Positions 24,614 through 36,856 of a stretch of DNA of 64,000 bases are shown piece by piece. This DNA comes from Phytoseiulus persimilis. Lineage: Eukaryota > Arthropoda > Arachnida > Mesostigmata > Phytoseiidae. The notes beneath the pieces were generated by a model that worked only from the letters and a program-made list of their open reading frames with translations, did not search any database and was not told the origin of the DNA. The position numbers and the translations under genes were made by a program. Position 1 is the first letter of the stretch, and the number at the start of each line of letters is the position of its first letter. The DNA lies in contig CM075101.1 in the NCBI GenBank assembly GCA_037576195.1, positions 3,534,001 to 3,598,000 of the forward strand, in the 5' to 3' direction.

Positions 24614-27600
24614 GGCTATTAACGACTTCACAGGACCCGTGGCGGAAACGTTAGATGTCGTCTCGAACAGTCGCAGTCTAGATTCATCTCACTCGCCACA
24701 GTCCTCCGTGAGTTCTCCTCTCATCTTGCGGAGTGGAAGAGGGGAGGAAGAATCAAAATCTATCTGCTGCAAGCTTCATCGGACGAGCCCGGGAACGCGA
24801 TCCGAGAACCCCGGTCATGGAGTTGAAACGGAGAACCACACGAATGCCTAATCACGGGATAAGGCATGTCGCCTCAAGATAACCGCTGTCTCACCTTTCG
24901 TCCGTTGTATCTGTGGAGTTCTCTTTGTTTGTTTGAACTCTGCTCTCAACGTTGAGGAGCGGCGAACCTCCAAGGGACCTTGATAAATTCGATTTCGCCA
25001 AAGCACTATCTCCCCACCTCTCGTGGGTCTCGATTGATTTCCGGCAGTTCCTCAGAGGATGTGAGGGATCCACGATGGTTTCCCGGATTCTGAGTAACTT
25101 TTCGACGAATGAACTGCTGTGCCGTGATTATCGGTACACAAGCAAGGCAACTCTCGCCACCTTCTCGCTCTTCGTCTGCGTTGATTATGAGATATCTTTC
25201 ACGTTCTATCTTTCTCTCTCGGAAACTCGCACAAACAGCACAACTCAGAGTAAACTCCGTTCCGGGACAATCTTCGTATACCTGGGTCGATGATGGGGAG
25301 CTTTTCGGTTGCAATATGTTTGGTGGGAAATGTAACGTGGAGGTCTCGCCCGACACGGTCAGGTCACCACTCGACACAGCGAAGAGAGGTCGCAGCATGG
25401 AAACTTGACAACAAAGCGGCTTTTGGATACACAACCGGAGATTTCTGGTTCAAGGCTGGCTGTCCTCACCTCGAACCACGAAAGACTGGCAAACCGGGAT
25501 ACCTTCGACGCGGCTGAGGCCGTTATCATTGAGTGCCGTCTGATCTTGTTTCTTTGATCTCTCATACTTCGGAGGAAGATGAGACTCTTGTTCTATGAGC
25601 TCGACGACAACTGAGCGATTCGTTTGGCCCATTGATCCCATCTGCGCGTCTTCATGATTCATGATGCATTGTTCAAACTATTCTTCCAATTTCCTTTCGG
25701 AGCCTTCCAACATTATAGATGTGAATACAGCTAGTGTGATGTGGCGCAAGCGCGTCGAATTCGCGGAGCTTGGTCTCCCTCGCTTCTTCTCCTCTTAGGG
25801 AGATGGGTATCACTGGAACTAGTCTCAGAAAAAGAGCCGAAGTCGTGGGAATCGAACTCGTTGATAAGTCTTCTATCTCTAGCCTAAAACAGCGGTTCCC
25901 CGAGTTTGTGCAGACGTGCACTATTCGCGTACCGCGATGAGTTTTCAGCCTGCCCGTTCGTCACTACCTTCCCAAGACGATAATAACTCGTGCTTGTGGA
26001 TGTAGTCCTCCTTGTGGTTCTCGAGCATATCAGCGTATAGCTTTCATCGAATGAGACGGAGCCGGAGAACACGAAGCTCTGCATTCGCACAACAGATGAG
26101 GTCTTCTAGCAGCTCCGAGTGCTCCGTGGGGCTCGAGCAGACGCTCATCTAGTTCCCGGATGTTTGCGGTCCAACAAACGCAGTAGCGTAGCGAGGGGGG
26201 GGGGGGGAGAGGGCGGTCCGAAACGGGCAACAAGATCTTGGACCCGGGGACTGGGGCAGCGTATCGCCCAGCCCGGGCATCGCGACGTCTTTCTGGAATC
26301 CGGCGACGGCATTCGCCAAACCCTACCTCGCGTCCCCGAACTTCCATAGGGGGCGAGATTTTCCTCTAGCGGACTTGGTATCGGATACTTCGCCATGAGG
26401 GGAATCAGATTGAGGTTCCGCTCCGGGCATCACCGAGGGTCGCTACGCCATTGAGCGAAGGCCTCTCCCTTCACTTGGGCACCGTTGATCGGGTGAACTC
26501 GACTCATGACCATAGAGATACAAATTATTTCTGTGTCCGGGAACTCACGCTTCAAAATCTTTCCTCAGAAGAACAATTGACCTCATCCGCATCGACAGTT
26601 CTTGTCGACGGCCCTCGTCGGGCACCGCGCATACCAAGAAAACAGACGAGGACGCGCCTGAGTGCTGCATGAGATCATGGTCGTTCCATCATGACTTGAG
26701 TTGTCGTGATGGCTTGAGCAGAGATGAAAGGGATATATGACTTGTACCCCCGATGCCTGCTGGATTCAATCCCACGGGGAAGTGAAACGATAAGGGATCC
26801 TCCGGTCGGATTGCAAGTGCTTTGAGCAGGAGGCACCGAATCAGTTGAAAACGCAGTTCTATTCAAGAACCGAATACCCAGTGTAGACCTCTGTAGACTA
26901 AATCCCTATTCTTCATCTGACAATCAGGTGATCTTGGAAGGGTCAAGTATCTAGATTCACTTGTGAAGTGAGCCCCCCTCGACGAGCGAGCACCAAACGC
27001 TACCTGAGTTCATCCAACTGTCTTGAATGCTTGTTTGTTCGCAGAACAGAGTTGAGGACCTGCTTGGAAGCGGAAGAATTGAGTTGAGCGGGAACAGGGA
27101 GCCGCGGTCCCGCGGCAACGATCGATAGCTTGGAGTCTGAGGCATATGTTCTTGTTTGCTCCGTCAATCAGTCAAGCAATAACTTTTTCCAGAAGATCTC
27201 GAGAAAATCTTAATCGCAAATCCAGTTCGTATCATCCGCGAACTGACTGGGAAACATAATCACGATTTTATTGGATGCGGCGAAGGATTCCACTTTTTCG
27301 CTGAAGAGATGGCGAGGGTCGCTCAAGAGCTCGAAATTGACGACCGATCGCATCAGCATCTCAGAAATCACTGATCTCTTGACGAAATAACGTCCTCGGT
27401 TCAATCGTCCCGTATGTCCTCAGAGCCGAATGTGGGGAATCATCTGATGGCGGAAAGTTCTTGGATCCGTCCGAGAATCGAGCATTCTCAGTTTTTCTGT
27501 CCTGGGAAGGGAAACTGATTTTTCACGCCATTTTTCATCAAAGTATGACCGAAAGACGGAAGGGTGAAAAAATTCAACCCTGACCACCCTGTACGTGGAA

Positions 27601-27952
27601 TTTTCCATGAAGTCGGAGAGTGCGTTGCGGGGTCGCCGATCATCGTAGAGCTCACTTTCTTTCCGAGATTCTTTTCGGACTGCTGACAATCCATCCCTAC
27701 AATCTTACCCACCTCTCTCTCAGAAGTCAGGTTCGCAGGCGAGTGGGCTTCCATCCAAAGTGAAGGGGTTGCAAACCTGATCCTGCTTCCGCAGAGGACT
27801 TATATCCAGTGGTCTCCAGGGATAATGGGCACCTGTTTGAATCGAGTAATAATCACACGAGCTCGTAGCACAGAAACCTTGACAAACTGAAGAATGAGCT
27901 GCGTTATCATTAGCGGCCTCTGAAACCCCCAATCATGTTCCGAAGAAATTCT
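24614..27952. other. Stretch with no supported gene
   Basis: The promoter of the SARAF-like gene presumably lies at the left end. Frames of 76-142 codons occur on both strands (25006-25434 minus, 26030-26347 minus), but I could fix no splice pair or familiar protein. A run of 13 G sits at 26195-26207. Nothing else stands out. Confidence 0.4.
26195..26207. repeat. G homopolymer (13)
   Basis: Thirteen consecutive G on the plus strand, followed by a purine-rich stretch. Confidence 0.95.
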
Positions 27953-28422
27953 CTACCTCTGTTTGTCGATGTACCTCTTGATGAAATCCAGGCAATAGGA
28001 TCTCGAAGGTTGAATACGAGAGCCTTTGGAGACGCCCTCCAGAGGCATAATCATGCAACGCGAGGCGAGATTCCCCCAAGGCGCGCCCTCTATCTCCATT
28101 AGACTCGCATGTTCACTAGGAAAAGGGTCCTCGAGGCAGCACGAGGCGCTCCAGCCAGACGCCCTGTCGCCCCCTGATGTTTCCGTTGGGTAACAGCGAT
28201 GAGCTGGTCGGCACCCACGTGATACCATGAAATGGCATACCATACCCTACGATGAGTTTGAGGACCGAGCTTGTACGATCCACGATCGGGGATTTTCTCA
28301 TGAATATCGGATCTCCGAAAGCATACACCGCATCCTCTATCATACCAGCTGATTCGTGCGAAGAAAAGTGGATAATCGTTGGTGAGATTGTAAAAGTTGA
28401 CCCAATGAGGAGTGTTTAATGC
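27953..28422 (-). CDS. Two C-terminal exons of an unidentified protein (partial)
   Basis: Exon 28346-28422 follows an ACGTTCAG acceptor and reads ALNTPHWVNFYNLTNDYPLF before a GTATGA donor. Exon 27953-28115 follows CTTTTCCTAG and ends in TAG after DFIKRYIDKQR. Together they give 240 bases with compatible phases (80 codons with stop) and contain three cysteines. Upstream exons were not fixed; minus-strand frames at 28435-28615 are candidates. The fold is not recognised. Trypsin-like and nuclease-like readings were considered and dropped. The intron between them (28116-28345) is itself open in two frames, so an unspliced alternative ending within the intron cannot be excluded. Confidence 0.35.
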
Positions 28423-29307
28423 CTGAACGTATGAATGTGCGATCCGTCAGGTGATCCATCTGGAGCGAGGCTCGCGTCATGGGGGAAACATGGAATCCCA
28501 GTTTCCCTGCCCCACGTAATCTGTGACTCCGAATCCACCCGAACAACCGCGGTTCGGAAAGGAATCGTTGTACACCGTCTGGGCGTTGCGTTTCTACAAG
28601 CCTCGAAACAAACAAGTCTTTCCTCCGCGAGCTATGAGTTCAAGATTCCCGCGAGATCGACTTGGACCTGGATGCTTCTGTAGTCGCCTTTGTTGGCGTA
28701 AAGTGCGATTTCCAGCCGGCGCGGACCAGGAGGTGCTTGAGACGGGCTTGTTCCACGGGGGAAAAAAAAGTTTATAGCTCAACGCTCTCCGACCTCGTGT
28801 GGCATTCCTGCCAGCTGGGTCTCCTTCCGGAAATCAGAGTTTCCTCTTGAGTCACCCGAAGGGCCTCTCCTGTTTGAGTAGGGCAGAGTCGTGTCCTCGG
28901 TCTGTTCACGGCATTCGGGACCTTCTCTCGAAGGCTTCGTAAGCGTCTGATGGCCGCTTCAGGGCTCTCAAAAAGACTGTCCTGTCAGATCGTCCGCGTC
29001 GTTCTTATCCTCGCTGGGAAGCCAGCGCGGTCCACTGAACTGATATTCCGCCTGTTAGTAATTTCTTGGCTTACGTAGGACCATGGTGCATTTCTGTTTG
29101 CCACACTTCTCAAGCAAGTCCAAAATTCGTGACGAGCGAACACAGAATTTGTGTAAAATACGAAAATCCGTCAGCACAGTCGATGGGAAAGGTTGCGTCG
29201 AGATCGGCTCCGATCGGCGAGATCGAGAGCAACCTTGACCCCCCCCCCCAATCGGGGTTCGACTCGTTCAAAGGAAGAATGATGATTCCTCCTGGGCAAC
29301 GTCACAC
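28423..29307. other. Ambiguous stretch between two leftward exon groups
   Basis: A minus-strand exon may start after CTAACAG near 29055 (reading EYQFSGPRWLPSEDKNDADD), and another after GACAG near 28980. Both read well but in different frames, so neither is listed as a gene. A run of 11 C sits at 29239-29249. Confidence 0.35.
29239..29249. repeat. C homopolymer (11)
   Basis: Eleven consecutive C on the plus strand, in non-coding sequence. Confidence 0.95.
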
Positions 29308-29942
29308 CTAGAACCTGTCAAATGATTCGAGAGACGAAGGAGCATAAGTTATGTTGACTTCTCTACAGAAGCAACTTCCGTTGGGAAGCACCTGATGTTG
29401 GTGCTCAGGGAGACGCTGCGGTCGATGAGTTGAGGCCCAGCTCTCGTTCTGATGAATTGCTGACAGCATCCTCCATGTCTGATCGTGATCAATCATCCAA
29501 CTCCCGCAAGGCATGTCGAGTATAATAAAGTTCTCTCCGTATTTGGAGCGGCGTTCCGACGGTGAGCAAGAGTTCGTGGAAGATATGCGCGAGGCACGAG
29601 CTGGCCTCAGAAACCTCTGTTTACGCTCTCGTCGAAATTTCGCGTATCCAACGAGATTCTGGTGCTTCCAGTGGTGACGGTAGCAATGGTTAACGACCAC
29701 ACTTGTGCATTGAACTTGCGTCAAGAAGGCAAATACATCACCTGCCGAGTTGATGAACAAGATTCGTTGAGCCACTCATAATCGGTTGCAGTGGAATAAC
29801 TACTTGCTTCGTCGGAGCTTCCCTCCAAAATTTCCGGTTCAGTTCCTCGACGAGCAACGCGGCTCAATTTCAGCGACACACCCGAGCTCATTTTCTTCAG
29901 CTCGTTCGTTTCTTGCTGTCGCTGCCTCGATCGCTGTTCCAC
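29308..29942 (-). CDS. Two exons of an unidentified hydrophilic protein (partial, C-terminal)
   Basis: Exon 29742-29942 (67 codons) starts after GGGTCAG and ends at CGGCAG|GTGATG. It begins with a Gln/Arg/Glu-rich, coiled-coil-like VEQRSRQRQQETNELKKM and has an acidic Ser-rich stretch EGSSDEASSYSTATDYEWL. Exon 29308-29616 (103 codons with stop) starts after GTAAACAG and contains YGENFIILDMPCGSWMIDHD. Both are phase 0, so the join keeps the frame. The second exon may instead be spliced on at CATCAG|GTGCTT near 29390. No domain is recognised. The N-terminal part was not found; an open minus-strand frame continues upstream to 30255 but overlaps this one in another phase, so it is probably partly intron. 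Confidence 0.4.
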
Positions 29943-31301
29943 CTGACCCACCAGCGGTCTTGACTTGGAATTCTAGATTATCGAGACGTTTGAGTCGACT
30001 GAGAATCATCCGTTGGGTAGAACGGCCTCTTCGCCCATGACCTTGCATGCGAGAAACTTCCAGCACGCGGGCTGAGGTGGACACCCAGCCCAAAGCCGAA
30101 TAGAGGAACAGCTTAGCCGTCGAACAGCATACCCTCTCCCTCTCTCTATGGAAATTTTCCCGCGGCCGTGCCGCAGAAAAGCCTGCGTGGGAGGTAATCG
30201 AAAACCGAATCGCACTACGCGAGCACGTTCGCCTATCCGACTCAAATATTTGCACCTTCCTTTCTTCTCAATCGATCCAGGACGAAAGAACCTCCGCGGG
30301 CGTGTGGTACAGAAACTTCCATTGTTCCGCTTGAACGCATTTTGAAACCGGGAGTTTCAAAAATGCTGGCGAAGCCGTGGGAACGGTACGGGGAGCACCC
30401 ATTACAGCTAGCACAATATGGTCTGCGACCATCTTTAAGGAGTCTTAAATCTGAATGGCGAGATACTCTCCGAGGCCAGGCCGAGTCATTGATATATTTT
30501 CTTTGAGACCGGATCGTTTAAATCAACCAGTTCGTATGCACTGATTCTTCCGGAGACCTCGGCGAATACTACGAACCACTCAAAAGAACGTCGACATTCT
30601 CCTTAGCTCAAATCCGAATCGCAGCCTCCTTCTCGGCGGGATATGGTATCACGGCCTTCTCAGGAGCGAAAAGCTCACGGATATACTCCACGACGAAATG
30701 ACCCCTGTACCTGGCTGAAGTGGCTGTATCCTGAACATAGATACATCACAATTTCTCTCCGTTGCAGCATCCGCTTCGACTCCGTCGGTCCTCTTTTGCG
30801 GAGTCGACTCCTTGAGCGCTCCCGGAACCGAAACTCAGTCCCTTGGCATCCAACGATTGATCGGGAAATATTGAAGCGCTGCTCGGACTGCGGAGCTCGA
30901 AGAAACAAAGCACACAAGAATCTGTGAGAGCATCTGGAGTCCTCAGCTCAAAAGAGAGTCCACAAAGAGAACGTTCTTCATAAGCTAAGAGCTGCTCAAA
31001 TTACGACCGGAATGAGTCGACTTCAGAGGTTCCAGGCTTCACTCGGAAATCGGGACGAGTTTGCTTTCGCTTTTCCCAGGAAACACTCAAGGCAACGTTT
31101 GCACAGAGAGAGAGAGAGAGATCATACGCACCAAGAGATCTGCACTCATCGCTTGCGTGCATCTTTCTGGAGTTCATCCCAAACGAGTGAAATTTCGGCA
31201 CGGGAGTGGGGAGTCCCTGGTGGAGGTACGTTGCAGTCCGCTCGGAGAGGAAAGCGGATGAAGGAACTGCATCTACCCAGCTGTATTAGGATGAAAACTA
31301 C
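29943..31301. other. No supported gene; GA microsatellite
   Basis: Presumed upstream exons or introns of the leftward unidentified gene. Minus-strand frames with Met near 30245 and 30255 could include its start. A GA run lies at 31104-31121. Nothing else could be supported. Confidence 0.35.
31104..31121. repeat. AG dinucleotide repeat
   Basis: About nine AG units in a row on the plus strand. Confidence 0.9.
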
Positions 31302-31526
31302 CGAATAACGCACGAAACATTCATCCTGCTTTCCTAGAACTTCATTAGCTCGTCTCATGCTTGTATATCGAGGCCTTGAAACAGATTCATCGAGAGAGTA
31401 CTGGTCCTGAAATCCCCATTCGATCATTTTTAGCGATGAGCTGAATTTGATGCGAAAAGGATTTGTGTGACCGGTACTCAGATCGGATTGAGCCGACACC
31501 GCAGTTTTGTTTGAGGCGAACGGCAT
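31302..31526 (-). CDS. Candidate first exon, unidentified protein
   Basis: Seventy-five codons from ATG at 31526 to a GTAGTT donor, phase 0, reading MPFASNKTAVSAQSDLSTGH at the start and YTSMRRANEVLGKQDECFVR at the end. The frame stays open to 31146 (126 codons in all), so an intronless small gene is the alternative. No domain or signal peptide is seen. The call rests on codon pattern and the Met plus donor only. Confidence 0.3.
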
Positions 31527-34261
31527 TTTGACGCAGGTCCCCGGATTTTCGGACGGCGAACTCCGAAGGTCGAGGAAAGCATGAGAGCAGCAGATGGGGC
31601 CTGGATAGGAATAGAGTGGCAGTTCATCTCTTGCCGAGCTGCGATATAAATGTCGAAAACGAGTTCCTCACTTGAGCATTGAACTCGCCCGGGGTTGCTG
31701 CAGCATTACTGGAGTATTCCGTCGCTGCCCATGGTTTCGTTCATCGTAGCTATTCATCGGCGGGACATGCCCAATAACGAATCGACAAGATAGAACTCAA
31801 CGGAGCAGATCTGAGCAGGTTGTCGGCTGCGGAGAATCAGGTCATTTGGCAAGGGCCCTGTAGGCCACAACTCTCAGGATCTCGATGATAGTCAACAATT
31901 CGTATTCCTCAACGGATCGTCAGGAGTAGCAGAACAAATCTGGCATGGCTCACGACGAGCGTCTGCGAAAGCTCGGCGAAGCCAGAGACCGCTTCTAGAC
32001 CTGAACGATTGACGTGACTTCCCACCTGAGAGTTAAATCTGCGGAGAGGAATACAGATGTTTGGATGCTGCGCCAACCACTCTTTTTGGCACGCATGCTT
32101 TCGTGCTCGGGGAAGGAGACTGACATAATTTCTCCGAAAAATCTCCCGCATCCGGGGGAAAACGGCGACGATCACGAATCTTTCTCGCTACCGACTGGAC
32201 GCCACAAAAACTTTCGAATCGCTTCAAGGCAGCCCGGGAGATACGATCACAATAAGCTGTGATGATCGAAGACTTTCTTCCTCGGAGAATTTTTACGTGA
32301 CGGGAGCACGCGCTGCTTCATCATAAGCTCCGCTTGCTAGAAACCATATTCTCGGAGTTGTCGGATGGGATGGGATCATGCCATTGGGGAGGTGAAGAAG
32401 TTTATCTTGCATGAGCATCTCAGCGTTAGCATAATTACGTGGAGCCCATCACTAACCACAGGGTTCCGATCGGGTGCCAGAATGAGATTCCCCACGAAAT
32501 GCTGTCGCGTGAGTCGACAGAGTTTTGCCTCGGGGTCAAGAAATATCGCGGCCCGGAACGGAAAATACGCGCTCAGCAGAGCTGCGGTTGAGGAGTTCCG
32601 AGCACCTGATGCTGAGAGAAAGCTGCGGTAGCTCCTGAGTTCTGATCGATGAGTAGGAACCGATTCGAAGCCCTCGCACTTCAACCGTGATAGAGTCCTT
32701 GCACGACAGCGAATATGATTCTTCGCCAATTGGAAGTTCACGCAACTTGCGGAAGGATCGCAAGTTGGGGAGCGGCGGGCAGAGTTTCTCGTGCCTTTTC
32801 TTTGTCGGCGCCTCTCCGGCCCCGCCGTCGCCGATTTGTGTAAGGGCTGCAGCGTGTTGCAGAGGCAGTGTGTTGTCTCTCTGAGCTGCTGGGTCGTGCT
32901 AACAAGAGAAAAAAAACGTTGTAACAACCTTGTAGCAACACCCATACAGTCAAGCCCCGGTTTCAGCTCAGCGCACCGGCGAAACCGAGCAACAAATCCT
33001 AGAACGAGACCTCCGCCGTATCGAGATGGAGCTGTGCGATCCAGATCATGGCTATTCCGACGGGTGGTATCCACCAATTAAATGCAGAGAAAGAGGAGAT
33101 TAAACTCTTGGTGGGACCTCAAGCGCTCGCGCGATGGAACATTCGGCTCTGTCGCGGTGCATGAGGGCGCGAAGGCGACAGCTACCGTGGAGGGTTGAAT
33201 ATAAGGTCAACGGGGTGATTTTATGGGATTCTGGGTATCTGAGATTGAGATGGTTCTTCTCGATGGCAGAGAGCATTCCTCTGCCGTGATCGAGCCGATA
33301 GAAATCTGTTTCAGAGCCGTCGGTGCGCATGCTTGATCGCCGCGACCGGGTAGTTCTTTGCAATGATGCGGGGACGTCGGCTGCGGGTGAGGTTCACGAT
33401 CTCACAGTAGCTCCCGACAGCGGAATACCGGAGCGGAGGAAGCATGAGGGCGTCCGACGACGTCACATGGCGCCGAGGAAAACTACCCCTTCAAAAGCAG
33501 TACATGTTCGACGTTCGTTCGCGTTACAAGCAAACAAACTTTGCGCCTATCGAACACTCGTAAGCGAAGGGCGGCGGCTTCTTCCGTCGTGCTCTCTACA
33601 TGATGGCGCTCTGGCGGAAGTTGTCTACAAAGTGTTCCGAAAAGCTGAATGAAGAAGAATGGTCCATCGATGTCTTGGAGTAAAGAGTGCGACCTTCAGC
33701 CCAACGCTATTCCTCCACTCGGTACCGCCCGCTGTCGGGCGGAATCCGAGGCTGCGGGCGAACCGGGAACTCCGACCTGACATCGAATGACGAAACCGGC
33801 AACCGAAACTCCAATCATTTCGAAGATCCTGTACGCGATCGCCCATTACTGCCATTCAAAGTCGTTCAGGATGACCAGAGAGCGTTGAGTTTTCGAGCCG
33901 TCATATCTCCTATCCGTTCCTGACGGAAGGAATTGAGAAAGTCGTTCGGGAACGACTCATTCGGGATTGAAGTCTCTGGTCGGCAGCGATGAGCCTCGTT
34001 CTCGCGCGCTTCGGGAGTTCAAGCTCGCGTTCCGCTCACAACAAAAGACAGCCTCGTCCGTCCCCACTGCTATCGCCCTCCAGCATTCTACGCATCTCCC
34101 TGCTGACGTCCTCTGCGTCTCGGACTCTTACGAGAGCCTCTAAGAATTCAGCTCACTGCCTCCGACCCGGCTGTGAAATGGATTAACATGCGGCGGGAAG
34201 CTTATCGCTGGTGCCTCTCTCGCGTTGAGAACTTCTCAGTCATTTGCGCATTATCAGTGCT
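31527..34261. other. No firmly supported gene; one long antisense frame
   Basis: A 233-codon minus-strand frame (32376-33077) overlaps a plus-strand stretch at about 32972-33080 that reads very protein-like (ETEQQILERDLRRIEMELCD, then GYSDGWYPPIK) after a GTTTCAG acceptor. Only one can be right, and I favour the plus reading for its acceptor, but no following exon was found. Other frames of around 75 codons at 33.6-33.9 kb are undecided. Confidence 0.35.
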
Positions 34262-34566
34262 GAGTAAGATGTTTCACGAAGCGAAAGTGCAGACGGGGAA
34301 ATCGAGTGGACCTCGGAACTCTGTGCGCCTTGAGAGAAGGATCTTCGTGGAACATTTCCCACAGCGAGAAAAACAACTCCCTCAAATTTTTCGAATTCTC
34401 CGGAGTTCTCCAGAGCACCCACATCGAGCATTTGTCGCCGGGAGCGAGGTTGGAATTTTCCCTTGGAACCGAACGCGCATTCAGCTCCCGCTATATTCCT
34501 GCGACGGAATGTTTCGCCCTTGCCAGATCACGAAGCGGAACCGAAGCGTGTGATATTGATCCATAA
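34262..34566 (+). CDS. Candidate exon with faint cold-shock-domain resemblance
   Basis: A frame of about 100 codons, open from 34262 to TGA/stop at 34566, includes GTLCALREG, LKFFEFSGVL, HLSPGARLEFSLGTE and IPATECFALAR. This order resembles cold-shock repeats of CSDE1/UNR proteins (G-x-ICALK-x-G, FFHFSE, GDEVEF-x-L, VATDV-x-L). The key RNA-binding pattern GFGFI is not kept (SSWNI in its place), and FFH reads FFE. If real, this would be a degenerate repeat of an RNA-binding protein. No second repeat was found nearby. The resemblance is by eye and could be chance. Confidence 0.25.
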
Positions 34567-36329
34567 AAAACACTTACTGTCTCTGCGGAGATAATCCTCG
34601 GGATAACCAAGAATATATGAAAATAGATGTGCGCGCTAGGCTCCTGCGAGCGAGAAAGGATTGGACCTGAGAGGAGGCGACATTGATTTATTAGAGTTGT
34701 GCCAGCTAACACGGGCGCGTACGGAAGCGCACCTGGAGAAAATTTCACGGAAACATAGGCCAAATGTGGCTCGCAGCGCAATCGTTTTCTATTGCTGTCG
34801 CTGGTGGTCTTGAGAATGAGTCGATAATTTAAACGAAGTTCGCAACATGATAACAGGTTGTGCTGAGGAAGTGATGATCGATCGTTCCCGATGGCGAAGA
34901 AGGAATTCGCAATGAGGCTCGACAATGGTTTCCATAGAATCAAATCGATTCGAAAACTTGGCCGCAACAGAAGCCGAGTGAAGGGACGAGTCTCAGACCG
35001 GGGGACAATCGCCAACTTTCTCACCAGAGCCGTTCCGGACGTGCTGATCATGCCTCATACATACTTCGATGATGGTGAGGAGGGTCCGCGGCGGAGGGGA
35101 GCGCTCATCACAGAGCAACAGCCAAGGAGTCGATTTCCGGCGCAATATTTATAGTGTTCCCTTTCCGTCTAGGAAACAACGGCGTATTATTTGTTCCGAG
35201 CAGCATTGTTAGCGACAAGAATCGGCTGTTTTGACACACGCGTCTGGCATGCAGACGTTTTTGTAATGGGAATTAGCGTGAATTGTGCGTGCCGGCGTAC
35301 GCGTCTGTGCGCGAGTGAGTGCAAGGAGGGTTTTTGCGCGAAGCTGGGAGCAGAGGAGACGAGCACAGGAAAGCCTGGATCTGGGCACTAAGTATTATGA
35401 AGCTGTGAGGAGATTAGGCGGGGCGAGAACGGATTACAAGTTGCCTTGGGAATGGCTCTGACGACGAAGAAGTCTTCCACCGGGTCTGTTATTGCGTGCG
35501 GAGAGCTTGAAGCATACCAGAGGCACACTGGCACCGGTACGAGTGTCACCGCTCGCCGTCATGCCGGAGGATTTCAAGCGTGGGAGTACTATCAGTTTAA
35601 CTCGGACATGTTGAGCAGAACGGGGCCGTCGAATCAACTGAGCTCCGTCAGCGATTTTTCCTGATTGAATGAGACGAGTAGCACTCGGAATTCTACTCGA
35701 GAGTTCCTGTTACCAATTTCCCCGTCAGGTAGGAGCGTCGAACGTGAATATTCAAAGTGATCCCCCCACCGGAACGACTGCATTGAATTACCATAACGCG
35801 AGCTACCGTTATCCCGCGACGGCGAAGCACAATTAGAGAGACTTCTTCTCGAAAGACTCGAAGAGAAAGCAGAAGTGCGTCGTAACGGAACTGCTGTGTT
35901 GGGAGAGGAGGAATTCTCAGGAGCGATGTCCCTAACCCCACGGTCTCACACTCGACTTTTCAGTTGTATGGGTGTAGCAGACAACAAATTGTCTTTTGAC
36001 TGACGCTCTCAGAGTTTTTGCACGAAATACGTGACATGTCAGACGGGATTACCAAGGACCCCCAATCCAATACTCGCGAGTGATACCGGCTCCCTCAATT
36101 GTTTTTCCGTGACTCACTTCTCGTATCGGGAATCTCCCGTGTCCCTGCAAGCCTGAGTAGCACAAGTGCGCTCCACAGCTTTGATAAAAGTGTTTCGATC
36201 TCGATCAAATAATAACTCAGTATCAATCAATAATAGCCCTCGCACAGAAAGCCTGGTGAAGCTCAAGGGCCGGATATCCGCGAACAATTGAAGTACGATT
36301 CCATGAGAACACTCTGAGCGGTAAGGAAG
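34567..36329. other. No supported gene
   Basis: A 186-codon minus-strand frame (34491-35051) lies opposite the candidate exon above and runs beyond it. It has no splice borders and a composition unlike the sure genes. Frames at 34891-35154 and 35446-35664 (plus) are undecided. Confidence 0.4.
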
Positions 36330-36856
36330 CGAGTTCGGCGGAAGAGGAGTCGTAATGATGATGAGAGGAATGATCGACTACAGGAACAAGAAGATGTGGA
36401 ACTTACTGCTGCTGAGAGCTACCGGGTGTTGTCAGAACTTCCACGAATAAGAGTTCCGATCGCCTCCAATAAACCGGTTATGACCGTTGCAGGTACTCTC
36501 TCAGAGCTGCATGCTTTCAGCTGTTCAGACTCTCATGTCTTCCACTGTGTGCTGATTTTCCGGGTGAGTGAGCGTAGGGGATGACTCAGCATTCCAGCCG
36601 CTTGCGGAATCAACGTCTAGGAATTATGAATTCTAAGGAAGCTCAATTCATGTTTTCATCATCCGTCCATTTTTGTGTCGAGTGCGGAATAGCGTTCGCG
36701 GGTTCAGCAGTGCAGTTTAGAAACCCCAACGAAGAGGCATGCCGCTCGAAAAGCGCTCAATCGGGGACTCTTCAGTTTTACAGGAATAAGTTCACATCGC
36801 CGTCAGAATTCTACATCCCGGAAGAACATCGTTTCATTGCCCGGATCGGTCCGTGA
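36330..36856 (+). CDS. Two C-terminal exons of an unidentified protein (partial)
   Basis: The first exon begins somewhere near 36330 (exact acceptor unclear) and ends at 36563 before GTGAGTGAG. It reads NDDERNDRLQEQEDVELTAA, then SELPRIRVPIASNKPVMTVA and SDSHVFHCVLIFR. A second exon, 36776-36856, follows GGGGACTCTTCAG and reads FYRNKFTSPSEFYIPEEHRF to TGA. Both borders are phase 0. The acidic, Glu/Asp/Gln-rich start suggests an alpha-helical stretch. An internal donor at GCAG|GTACTC could shorten the first exon. No family is recognised. A possible AATAAA lies far downstream at 37585. Confidence 0.4.

Noticed and set aside
25845..25875. Possible tRNA T-loop (TTCGATT) on the minus strand
   Set aside because: The flanking bases do not form the 5-bp T stem and no acceptor or anticodon arm can be built.
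28400..28620. Motif resembling NRGCSGG of papain-type proteases or an arthropod nuclease
   Set aside because: The minus-strand reading lacks the catalytic Cys/His context, and the order of nuclease-like motifs is reversed relative to that family.
29308..29400. Ig-like phrase (LPNGS...REVNITYA)
   Set aside because: The cysteine and tryptophan framework of an Ig domain is missing and the frame ends within 15 residues.
32376..33077. 233-codon minus-strand frame
   Set aside because: Composition is rich in Arg/Cys/Ser with no domain, and the plus strand of the same stretch holds a better spliced candidate exon.
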